64,000 bases of DNA from Strigops habroptila (taxonomy: Eukaryota; Chordata; Aves; Psittaciformes; Psittacidae). This document shows, piece after piece, positions 34,801 to 46,900 of the stretch. The position numbers and the translations under genes are program-made. The number at the start of each line of letters is the position of its first letter. The first letter of the stretch is position 1. The notes beneath the pieces were generated by a model that saw nothing but the letters and a program-made list of their open reading frames with translations, made no database searches and was not told the origin of the DNA. Location: positions 2,393,569 through 2,457,568 of the forward strand of contig NC_044297.2 in assembly GCF_004027225.2 (NCBI RefSeq). The letters run 5' to 3'.

Positions 34801-37800
34801 CAGAACACAAAACTACAGTGACTTTTCAGCCTGATATTTTCCCAGTGGCTTGTCTCGTATTCCCATAGGAAGTGCTTGCATTGTCCTTTCCTGCATTGGC
34901 TCAATCTGTGCTGTGTGTGCACGCAGCTTGCTCTGTCCTCCTCCAGTGCAAGTAACCCAAGGACTTCAATTTGTACGCAGGGCTAAGCCAGGATCTCAAT
35001 GTTCATTCCCCACAGAGAAGTTCCCCTGTGAATGTCAGCTTCTTTCACATGGTCCTGGAGAGGCTGGACAGGCTGTAGCTGGTAGTTTTGGCTATTCAGC
35101 TTCTTCAGGATGGAAAGGAAAGCTCAGACCTCCCTGTGGCTGTAAGCAGACCCATGTACTCCTGAGGTGGCTGCAGTCACATGTGAGTTTGTGTAGAGGC
35201 ATATTGATGTGTATAATAATGTGTGTCTATGTTAGTACGTGTATCTGGTGGCAGTGCCATGCACTTAGGGCCACAGGGACACATCTGCTCCAGCACTGCA
35301 AGGTGAAGAGAGAGGTAACACCATGTCTTACAGGCAGCCAAGTGTGTTCATAGCTGTGGCTTGCACATGTCACAGCTCCACGCACACGTGTGTTGTGCTG
35401 GATCTGCAGTTTGCCTGTGGCCCTGGGCATGAGCAATCTATAAACCCACTTCAAACACAGACGCAAGCAGGCTGGGAGGAAACTGCAGCACCTGCTGTGC
35501 CCTTGACATTTCCCCTTTCCTTCTCTGCTGAAGAAGCCGACTCCAGTGTGAACTGGCTGCTTTGCAGCTCTTAAACATTAGCTGTACTTTAACAAAGGTG
35601 GTATTTTATCATTAGGTGTTCTGTCTTCAAGGAGGCAAAAAGCCCAAAAGCAAAAGTGCATGACTCAAATCATCATTGCAGTAATGAGTGGAGGACTCCT
35701 ACAAGGCAATCATTTTACCTGCTGTTCTTTTCCTTTTCTGTTGCTTTGTGTTCACTCACTTCTTCCCTGCAAGAAACGCAGCTTCTGGCTGAGCTTTCCA
35801 CACCCACACAACTGGCCAAATTCAAGGTATGAAGGTTTATAATGCAGAGAGGCAGGTTTGTGTGTGGCCAATATGAGTGTTCCCAATTGCATACGCGGCC
35901 TCTGTCTGTCGCTTATAAACTGGTTTTCTTTGGGAAACAAATAGCAGATGTAGACATGTGGTTTTCTTTTCAGAGGGAAAATATCTGACCCCTTTGAGTT
36001 TGCTCATGCAGCTCCAGGCCTGTGTGTCTTAATCTGTGAGGTTACAACATAGCATGGGCTCCAGGGCTGCCTCCCAAGAGCAGGGAAGGGAATAATGAAC
36101 TTAGCGGATGCGTGGTCTGCTTGTTAAAAGAGCTCAGTATCCAACATGAGTGACCTGGTCTCATACTTTCATTCCTTAATAGAAGCATAACAGCTCTGGA
36201 GCTCTTTGCCTCCTGGGCTCTTTCCAAATCCCGCTGAAGCCAATGCACCAGAGCCCAGGACTTCTCCGAGCTGCTGCTGATTTAACACAGATCCCAGCTG
36301 CAGTTTTCATTTTGCCTTGTACTTCTTGTCCTGGAAGCAAGAACAACTTTCAAACACATCTGGAAAGACTCCCTAGAGGTTAGAGTTTTGCAGACCTCCT
36401 GGTTCATTTTTTTGGGGGTGGTGGGGGTGGTGTAGTAATGTTGCCTGGTTTTGCTGTTTTATCATGGGGCTGAGCTCTGATTTATTCTTACAGTTTTAGC
36501 TGCTGAATCATGGCAAGAGCATGACAATTTCTATTTTTCTTAAAAGAGCAGAGGGGGAATGACAAAAGCTTGAAAACATGAAGCAAGAACAACTTTCAGA
36601 CTCAGAAATGGGAAGATGAAGATTCCACATTTATTATAGTGTTGTTAAACTTCTGGCTTTTTAAAAGAGATCAACATGTTTCTGGATGATCCTCACAATT
36701 TCTCAATGCTGGGTAGAGACCATAGAGACTTGTGAAATAGTTCACCTTTGTAAATATTTTATTCCTATAATTAAACCCCATGTGATTCAAGCAATGGTGG
36801 AGCATTGCTAAATGGCCATGTTGGAAACTACTAGGTCAGAAAACAGAACTTCAATGTGCATTAGCTGACTATGAGAGGTGAGGTGCTGGTGGGAGAATGA
36901 AGACTGGTGGTTCAGCACAAATCTACTCAGGGAGCTCTGCAGAGACAGACATTCCGTGCAACTTCCCCTTTTACCTGTTTGATTCCATTGCTGGGCTGTC
37001 ATTTCGTCTCTAACAAATGAAACCCCTCTGTGGAGTCAATAGTAATTATAGGAATTTATCACAATTGCCAATCAAGGTGTGTTGGAAAGACTCATCTTTC
37101 CTGTTTAAATGAGCTCTCCCTTCACCCAGACCACAAGTTGCCTTTAGGAAATCAATTGCAGGAAAATGAAAGCCTTCATGATGTTACATGACCTCATCAG
37201 CTGTCCTGCAGCTTAACTCCTCACATACTGGAGTGGCCTCATATAGCTCTTTTCTGGAGTACAAGGGGACTACAGCCCTCCACACAAAGCCTGGAATAAT
37301 TCTTTGTGCTTCTGAATGCAGCGAGGATATCAAAATGCAGGCTCACCTTGGCCACTAGTGTAAATGAGTGTGAGAAGAGAAGGCTCTGGCCACATTTACA
37401 CCTTGCTTTGCTGCTCCAAACCATGCTGGCACAAATTCTGCCCTTGACTGGGCTGATAGAGCTACTCTTTTAAATGGAGACAGAACTGACACACCTCAAG
37501 GCAAAATTCAGCTGTGCATGCAGATGCAAATGCTTCCTCCTAGATGATTAATGCACATTTCTAAGGACTTTATTCTCTGCTGATAATGCTGCCGTGAGCT
37601 GATATATATCAGCTGGAGATGTGGCTCTGTAGGAGAGTGAAGGTAAGCAATTCAAACACATAAAGGGTTGATTTCATTCTGCTGATAAAAGTCTACGTTC
37701 TTGTCTCACCCAGAGTTATTCTGCCACCCACATATTCCTATTCCTAGGTTTTGGCCAAGTACATATGTCAGGGATTATATGAACCACAGACTGATACACT

Positions 37801-39523
37801 TGGGAAATTAAATTAGATCATAAAAGTGCCGAGAGATTGCTGACTCCTTCCCTTGACCTCGCTGTGCATTGGGAAACAAGTTATTGCTCAAGTTTTACAT
37901 CTGAATGTGCCCCTTTGTCTGAAGAAGTATCCTGGCTTGTGCAGATGTGCAGAGAGACCAGGACAACCCGCAGGGTAACATCGGAAGAAACCAACAGGGC
38001 CACATCAAATCATTCCATGATTCTGTTTTATATTTCCATCTTGGATGAGTATCTGTTGCAACCAGCAGCATTTTTTCCTACTGATTTCACTGGCTTTCAA
38101 TAAGATCTGCTGTATTTAAAGGATTTTAAGTATCTAACATTGATTTCAATGGCTACTAGGCACCTAAACGAATGTTAAACTTCTAGGCTTCAGTAATTTT
38201 TACATTGGCACAGCCTGTTAACTTTCAGTAGGGCTATTCCTCTTACACATCACAGTGGGTAAACTAAGATGAGTCATTACAGTTTACCTGCAAGGCCTGG
38301 AAAGGCTTATTCTGTGGTCTAAGATACCAGCTGGGGGATACCAACATGCCCTGGCACAGCACCTCCACTTCCTTGTCCTGTTCCCTGCTGTTGCCGCCAG
38401 CACCGCTCCTGCACAGTCCTTGTGCTCCCGTGTTTACTGACTGGCTTTTGTCTGATTCTGACACCTCTCCTGGAAAAGGAGTTATTAATTAATAGAACTT
38501 CTCATTTTACAGGAGCTACATAAGCAAATTCCCTCCCCCACATCTTCACGTTTTCAGAGCGCAGTTTATCCTTCCAAGGTAACCAAGTGACATCTGCTTA
38601 AAAACCATAGAGATGCCTGGCAGCTCAAACAGGAGACTGCACCGTGTCAGCTCCTGTGTTAACAGAAGTAAATGCACTTAACAACTCACCTTTCCCTGGC
38701 ACAATATGGAGCCTGTCATTTGTGTGGGAGCGTTGGAGCTGTGAACACTCTGGGGTGCTCTGAAACGAATAACTTGGGCTCCAGCCCTGCTGACAAGAGT
38801 TGCTCGAAAAACGAGGAAAAAAAACCTAAGGAAAGCAGTTGATATTTAATGGCTGAAGGATCAGGGAAGACACAGGTTGAACAATAAAATGGAGTTTACA
38901 GAATAATTGCTGCGGTGCACGCTTGTCAGTTCCAGAGGATGAGCCACATCAGCTCTCATAAACTGTCACAACTGATGGAGTGATTTAAAACTGCAGCAGA
39001 GCAGTACAAAAGGAACTTAAAGAGCTGTGAATAATTACTGTTGTGGGTGGCTGCGGGCTGTGCAAGCAGTGACTTGCAGAGGAGACAAGCTCTGCACGCT
39101 GCTAGCACCGTAGCCACCAGCGAGGTTTCCTGTTCTCCCATCTGGAAGAGGGGCTGCAGACAGTGACAGTCCTGTGAAACACACACAGAAATAATGTTCC
39201 TTTTATTTACTCTCACACAAGCCGAGAGTCAGTCCACCAAGCCAGTGCATTTGCGTCTGTGTATAAATCTGGCATCAATTTTGCACAGATGTGGTGATGG
39301 GTAAAAACGAGATGTTGGAGGTCTTTGTGTGCTTCCTGGCTTTACACCCAAAACACTACATGAGGCTCTGAGAGGTAAACCACGAACTACGATGGCTAAG
39401 ACAGCAGTGAGGGATGCACATCACATACTATTTAGGGGTGTAATATCAATATTAATGGCTGAAGTAGTAACCTTGTGTCCTAGAGATGATTTATGCAAGA
39501 ATTGCAACTACTTTACAAGGGCA
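25825..39523. other. gene desert, 13.7 kb without recognised gene
   Basis: No exon, RNA gene or young repeat was recognised. It includes possible MIR-like traces (31366-31420), a short (AC)n run near 34009-34024, a possible CR1 tip at 38008-38028 (CAAATCATTCCATGATTCTG), an 18-bp perfect palindrome at 37597-37614, and AT-rich motif-dense blocks near 33770-33860. The open frames are short. Confidence 0.45.
31366..31420 (-). repeat. possible ancient MIR-like SINE trace
   Basis: TATTACAGGTAGGGAACTGA followed by GGCAGGAAG resembles the complement of the MIR core (ACAGATGAGGAAACTGAGGC). It is very short and diverged. Confidence 0.25.
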
Positions 39524-39716
39524 GGTAAGGATAGGACAAGGGGAAATGGCTTAAAGCTGAAAGAAGGGAGATTTAGATTAGATATAAGGAAGAAGTTCTT
39601 CCATGTGACAGTGGTGAGGTGCTGGCACAGGGTGCCCAGAGATGTGGCTGCCCCATCCCTGGCAGTGTTCAAGTCCAGGTTGGATGCGACTTGGAGCGAC
39701 CTGGTCTAGTGGAAGG
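39524..39716 (+). repeat. CR1 LINE 3' fragment lacking the extreme tip
   Basis: Forward CR1 with GGATAGGACAAGGGGAAATG, GATTAGATATAAGGAAGAAG, GTGCTGGCACAGGGTGCCCA and GACCTGGTCTAGTGGAAGGA. It stops before the usual GGAACTGGATGATC and tail, so its 3' end is deleted. Confidence 0.92.
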
Positions 39717-42700
39717 AGCACAAAATTGGGTGTTTTCTTTCTGCTCTGGTCATCAGCTGCCTATCGCTGATCACAGGCTGTGAGAACACTGGTTACGTGT
39801 CACTGCCTCCTGTCTCTCTGAAGGTTGCTGATTACTCTGACATGACACACATTGGCCATGACAAATCCAACACCCTCACAGCTCCATCAGCTATCTGGTC
39901 TAAAAAGCCCTTTGCTAGCTTTGGAGAAAACCACAAAACCACAGCAGAAGAGACACTAGTGTCATTGTAATATAAAACACACAGGGCTCTGTCCAACAAG
40001 TAATAAACTAGGGTAGAAGTACATTGGCTGTGAAAAATAGGTCTAGTGAAGACTGCTGGGGTAGGGAGAAATCTGGAAGTTGCAGTAGAAAATACAGCAT
40101 GAGATGTGAGGCTGTAGGAGCAGAGAGATCAGTGTCCCCTGAAGCCAGGGGCTGAATGTTGGGATTCATGCCTCACCGAGTACCCAGGCTTGGAGTGGGG
40201 CAGTGCAGGGGAAAACTTGACCTGTGAATTAAGTTAAGGATGAAATAGCAGACCAAAGCACACTCCTTTTAGCTATTGCTGCGATTCCTCCATCTTTCAA
40301 GCACTAAAAAGGTCTCCAGGTCTCGGAGAGCTCACATAAAAGTTGTTCCTCTCCCCCAAGCATCTGCTTCATGTCCTGGCTTCCTCGGCTTGCTCTAAAT
40401 GACTATCTCCCCCACTTTGTTAATTATGTGATTACAGCATCCATTGACAATGAGAAAACTAAAACTCCACGCTGCCTTTCAGACAACGCTTTATTACTCT
40501 GCAAAAGAGCCTGAATGCAATTTAGCAAAGCGCTGCGCTGCACAACCGGAATTGTTCTCTTCCACAGGCTTCCTCCTCCACTCCCACTGTTTCCCCAGAG
40601 ACAACAGTGTTTGCAGAGGCTTAATAAAGCAGGAAAGAGAGCAGGTGTGAAAGGAAACATCAATTACCATTAGCCCTGACAATCCTGGACGATCTCACCC
40701 ATGGAGCAGGAGCAATGGCAGTCGATTCTGTAGTTCTTGCTATGCAGATAATTAAGTGCTTTTCTTGTAAGGGTGAAGCTAGTTAGGACTTGGGATGGAA
40801 GGAAGGCAGGGATTACTGTTAGTAGTATCTGTGCCGCAGTTGTGACTATAGGCCTGGACTGACTTCAGACTTCCACAGACAATCCCTTGTCTGGAGATTT
40901 TGCAGCCTGAACACATGGGAGCGCCAATGGTTCTGTACAACTCTCACTGGAGATGAGGAATTAATGGTCAGATACTCATAGGTGCAGAGGAGCAGGCTTC
41001 TTAAAATACTGAATGCTAAAACCTTTAGTGCAGTTGAACACCTCAACAGCTTCTGATTATGGACCAGGTTCTTTTGGTTATGGACCTGGATCCAGTGCCA
41101 GGATTCACCTTGGCAGGGTAGAAGCGGCCCTGGGTTCTTTGGTGATCTGGCCACAACACAGAGGCTGAGTGTTCTTCAAAGCCTGGCCCCAAAGGAGTTG
41201 CCCAAAGCCTCCTTTTATTATCCTCCTCTTCTTACTTGAACATTTGTTTGCATCAGGTTTCACGGATCCTCCAATAGCTAATGGGAGCTATTTATTTCCA
41301 TTCCTTTTGTGCTTCAATTTTAAGTACAGCAATAACTCCATGGATCTCATTGTGGGGGAATGGAAGATTACCCTTATTTTCAGCTCATTTTTTGGTGTTT
41401 ATTTCTCGCTCTCCCCTTTTTTTATTGAGCTCTGAACATTAATAACCAGCCCTCATTAATTAGGTTAATTGTTCAAATCCTCATATTCTTCATGCCCAGC
41501 ACTATCAAGACAAAGAGGAGGCTAATGAAAGCTGAAGAGATGGTTAGAGTTATTAAAAAGCAGTTTTGTTATTGGGTAACCCTGGGGGTGCCAATAGTCT
41601 CATCCCACATCTTCCCAGTGTCCTTCCTCCTATAGGAATTCTAAGCGTTGTGGATTTGCAAGACACAGGGAGGGCCTCTTCCATGGTTTTGGCAACCGTT
41701 AAGTTTTAAGGTCACGTGTAAGTCATGATACTGGGCCTTCTTTCAGAGTGTGGGAAGGGGAAAAAGAGCTTTGCAGTCCAGCAGCCTGTGGTGCGCTGCT
41801 GTCCATCCTCCCTACATGTGCTTTCACTGTGGTCAGCACAGGGGGCGGGCAGGAAGAGCCTGTTGCATGGGAGGGAACCCAGCTCCCCCAGTGCTGGCAG
41901 GCAGGAGGACTGGCTTAGCACATCGGCTCTGGCACAGGCAGAGGAGCAGCCTGGGCTCCCGCCTTTCATTTGAGGAGGTTAGTGATAATGGAAAATGCAG
42001 AACATTAAACAGTGGAGTGATTACAGCGCGGAGGAGGACTGGCAAATAGATTTGTCCCAGTGCAGGGGTGTGAAAAAGGGGTCACAAAGCTGAGTTGACT
42101 TCAGGCTTAAGAAGCAAGAAGTGCTTTACAGATTGTGCAACAATTAATTCCTGTCTCGGTTTTGCTCTGGCTTCACTCCTTCATCATGCCTGTCCTTTTG
42201 GCAGCCTTTTTAACTCGTGGATGCATTTGTGCATCAGTTGGTCACCTGTCCTAATGACTTAGCCTTCCTATTTCCTTTACTTGATAAGTCCAAGTGTCCT
42301 CTGCCACATCCTGCGTATTAAAACACGGTCCTAAGTGTAAGGAAGGAGAGGAAAACCAATAAAGAGCAGAGAATCCCAGTTCCCCCTGTAGGGCATGACA
42401 GGGCAGAGGACAGAGCTGGTTTAGGAGTGAGGGATTAAAACAGGGATCTGAAGAGCTGGCTAAGACCCCAGGTATCCAGCTGGGGATCTGCATGGGTTCT
42501 GCAGAGGTTCGCTGTCTGCGTGATCTCATACTTGTTATTATCATCGTGTCTGAGACGAGGCACCATGGCAACCAATGCACTTTGATTCCATTCCCTCATC
42601 TTTGGGATGATGCTCCTTCAGTTCCCGAGTCCCTTCTCTGCTGAATGGGTGACAGCCACTTTACCAGAGGCAGAGAAACATCCTTTTGACAGCACCTTCC

Positions 42701-43821
42701 TTCCCCCAACACATAGCTGAGAACAGATCTGGAATAACACCCTCGTGGAGGGGGAGATCCATCACCTTTCAGTCTCAATTCTATGAGACGAAAGACTTTG
42801 TGGGTATGAACATTCAGCCCTCTTCCTGCCAGCACATCTTCAATGCCTTCCATGTCAGATTTCACCTCCTGAAGTGACTCTCAAGGGGATTGCTATTGTG
42901 CATGCTGGCCGGGTTCCTGCAGCATCCACTTTTAAATCTCCTTTTCAAACAGATAATTAAAACATAATGGTGTGTACATTACAGATGGAGCTGAGAGAAA
43001 AATAATAATAGCAATAATAGTCATAATAAACATGACTTTGCTACTCAGGAGAGTTTGTCAAATGGCTCTTGGAGAGGCTTGGCTCACTTTAATGAGTTTA
43101 AAGAAGAGGATTTACACTGAGTAAACTTACTCAATTGTTCACACGTGACTAGTGAGGTGAAGAAGCAACCAGGAATGTGCAACCGGAGCAGCCAGCACTG
43201 AGTCTGCAGCAGCACAAAATAAAAAGAAGGGAAAAAAAGGGTATTAAAATCCCATCACTTTTATGGCAGCGGATATGGAGAATGGAAGTGCAGCTCTGCA
43301 GAGTCCAGAAGCTATTCTAAATTAATGGCTTGGCTTTTCCAGTCCTTTCAAACAAGCTCATTTCATGCAAGATAAATTACAGGACCCTGCCACACTCACT
43401 CCCTGAAGAAAGCTTTATATAATTCACAATGTGTGTGTAAGGGAATGGACAGTTGGGTTTCCTGACAGATACCCTGTGGCACACCTGCTCTGGAGACTGC
43501 AGGATTTGATTCACCCAACACCAGCTTGAAGAAGAAGTAGCTGTCTAAGCAAAGAGAGGGAAAGGACCAAAAGCCAACTCCAAAACCAGATAAGACAATG
43601 CCAGGAGAACTAAGAGAGATTTGCTGCATATATCTCTTCTAAAAATTGGGTGGCTGCCCCAAGCCTGATTTTGTGGGACCAAGCAAGGAGCTTCATTTGG
43701 TAGCGGAGTCTGGAGGCTTGAGGACTGGTCTGTTCTTAATCCCATTGCAAAAGGAATAAAGACAGCCCTAACCTGACAGAGGTGAGAAATCCAGTAGCTG
43801 TAACCCTGCGATTCCTTTTCT

Positions 43822-43905
43822 CCCCATTTTATAGTGATGTTAAAACTGGCTCAGTCAAACTAAACAGCCCATTATTAGAGCTAAGAGCTTGACTGCCTGC
43901 TTTTC
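43822..43905 (-). repeat. possible ancient MIR-like SINE
   Basis: CCCCATTTTATAGTGATGTT, AAAACTGGCTCAG, GAGCTAAGAGCTTGACTGCC follows the complement of the MIR core in order (CCCATTTTACAGATGAGG, AAACTGAGGCTCAG, AGAGCTGGGATT, GTCTGCCTG), with heavy divergence. Confidence 0.4.
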
Positions 43906-46900
43906 TTCAGGAAGGCAACAGCAAATATGCACTGGACTTTGCCTCTAAGCATGCTCCTGTTCCCCTTCTGCCACCACCAGCTCTGTCACTCCTGTGCTAT
44001 GTTTTTATCACCCATTTGGGCCACTTCATTACATTCTCTTTTCTTTTGGAAGCAGCTGACATATAATTATTTTCATGATTAACACTCTTGTGCAGCTAAT
44101 TGTAATTATACCTTATAATCACAGTTGCAATCCTCAATTACTCATCTTTGCTTCATTGGGATGGTTTTCTTTATCTGAGTTTCTGGAAGCTGCCTTGACT
44201 GAAATACACATGCCCACAAACAAGCCCAACCTTCCAAACTGCTCGGGTTTTCTCCAGAGGGATTAATTTGAGGCCATAATAATGAATAAAGGCCAGATCA
44301 TTGGTTGGTGTAAATCAAGGCAGCTTCACTTGTGTCAACACAGCAATGGTGATTTACAGCAGTTGAGATGTCGGGTATTTCACAAAGAAGCTGGTGTCAC
44401 CTAAGAAAATATATCTCCTTGGAGCCACTTTGTGATAGAGTTTCCATGTATCGAGCAATGCATATTTTTTCTTTTTGTATCTCCATCCTCTTATATATTT
44501 TGGAGAACCAAGAAAAATCAACCCATCCTGTATCCTTGCTATGTTGTACGTTATGCAGCACTTTGAAAGGCATTTCATTCTGCACCTTGAAAACACACAG
44601 GAGACTGATTCTCCTCTTGCTCATGCCAATTTTTATGTGGTGTAGCTGTCAATTTGAATCGAGCAGCTCCTGGTTTACACCCTCATGAGTGCAAATAGCA
44701 TCAGACATCAGATGAATGCATCAGTTTTAGAGGGACGATACTAGAATAAATTCTAATCCAAGCCACATACTTACAGAACAACAAGATTTTCAGCTCAAAA
44801 CCTGGCCAGGGCTTTGCCAGGCTTGCTTTAAACCATAGAGAGCCGACAACAGATCTATTAATTGGAGTGGGTGCCCAGGAGCTTTGATTTGAGACTTAAT
44901 GGACCTGAGCTATGCCGGGTGCTGCGGAAACACAAAATGGCCCCATGTGAAAGCCTGATGGAAAGCCATCAGTGCCGTTTCCTTGCTCCATCCTTCCCTG
45001 CCTTATTTGGCTGAGTGCTCTAATTCAGTGCCCTGGGCTGCAGGCTGGGCTTTCCCAGAGCATGTGCTGCTTGAAAACTCATTCCCCATTCCCAAAGAAT
45101 TAGATGAATGAGGTGAACTCCCAACCTGGAGATTACTGCTGCATTAATAAAGCAACTGTGTAGGAATTGTCTCAGCTGCCTGAGACCACCAGGATTATTA
45201 AACCAGGGCCCTGATTTAATTAGAATGCTTAAAACTCGGGCTAAACCCAAACATGCATCTCTCAGCTAGTACAGAAGATTCGTGCAGGAAGGGTTGCTGC
45301 AAAGGTCAGCTCTTCCCACAGTATAGTCGTGACGATTGAATCAAATGCTAAGGTGGAACTGGAGGGCTCTGCTGAGAGGGGGCAGGAGGGAGAATGTTGT
45401 CCGTGGTCTCCAGCTCTGAGCACCCGCTGAGGCCAGCCCACAACACAGGTTATTTCTGCCTGCCCAGCAACTTGTGCGAAACAGCCTGAAAGAGCAGCAC
45501 CTACATTGGGTGCATAAAAACTGCCCATGCACCAGAACTGCCAGCCCTGTTCCAATGCAGAGTGATGCAGGGTGACTTCAACCTTCCCCAAGTCCTCTTC
45601 CTTCCTCCCTGGGACACGCTGACAGGGTGACACGTTAGCAGAAGCTCATGTGAAATTACTGCACCAGGCTTCCCTGCATCAGCAGAAGTTTGTGACACCC
45701 TGAACCAGCAATAGAGCTTCTCACCAGTGCCAATTCAATTAGATGCCCCCAGCCCGACTAGCACAAAATGGACCTAAGTAAATGCCTCGTGACTGACTAA
45801 GCATTACACACTATTTGTTCTTTAACTCTTCGGCTGGATTTGAGCTGTGACTACAGGAAAAAGGCAGCACTGCCCCTGACTGTGGCTGTGAGCTGATAGG
45901 AAGCTTTTTTCCTTTTGAAGAAAATCAATTTTCAGACTTCAAAGGCTCCACACCTCAACTGCTTTTCCCTGGCCTGAGACTGCTGCATGTTTTTCCTCAA
46001 CTGACTAAAGATATCAGCATGACTGGGAGTTACTCCAGCATCTGAAAACTGCCATGAATTCTACTCCTGCCCTTCTTGCCAGCCTAGCCGGTGCTGGGTG
46101 CCCCAACTGCATCCTCCGTAACATCCCAGCTCTGAGATCCGAGCATGAACTCTCTTTAATAATGGCAAAAGCATGGAAAAGAAAGTGAAGGCAAATTAAG
46201 CTTCACAAAAGAAACGTTAAATGATTCTATTGTTATCTGAGTGGTTTCCAAATGGACTCATCAAAGGTTGGAGAATTATTTTAACTGATAGCTCCAGATT
46301 AACAATAAGATAAATAGAGAGATTAAGAAATCTTCAGCCTCAGCTAATTGTTCTATTTTGCAGTTTTAATTAAGCGCAGCCCCCTGAATTGAACTATTCC
46401 AGATAGTGCCTGAGCCTGCACATACCACATCACCTCAAGTTCCCTGGGGTGAGCTTACCTCCTCGGAACCAGCTTCCGACCTTAGGCACTGGGGTTGGAC
46501 AGAATAGTGGGTGAGGTTTGTCGTTACGCAGAGAGCTAGCATGCAAACGATGGATTTAAAGGAGAATCTACAGGGTCAGCTCCAGGCAGATGCGAGCCAG
46601 CTTCCAGTCCAAAAGAGGTGGGCCAGGTTTAGAGCAATGCTGAGCCCAGGGTAATCTGCCCAGCCTCTCAGGGGAGTTTACCAGCCCACTGCTGGCACTG
46701 CACTAACACCTCTATACAGATTCCACTCCAAGCCTGGCTCACACCCAACTGGCAAAGCTCACCTGCAGCTGCAGACGTAACCTGACAGCTCTGCACCATG
46801 CAGAGCTGCTGCTGTTTCCCCACACAGGTTTAGGTTTCATCAATTGCACACGTTCCCTGTGCTGGCAGCACTCTACAAAGAGGTATCTCGCACTAAGGAG

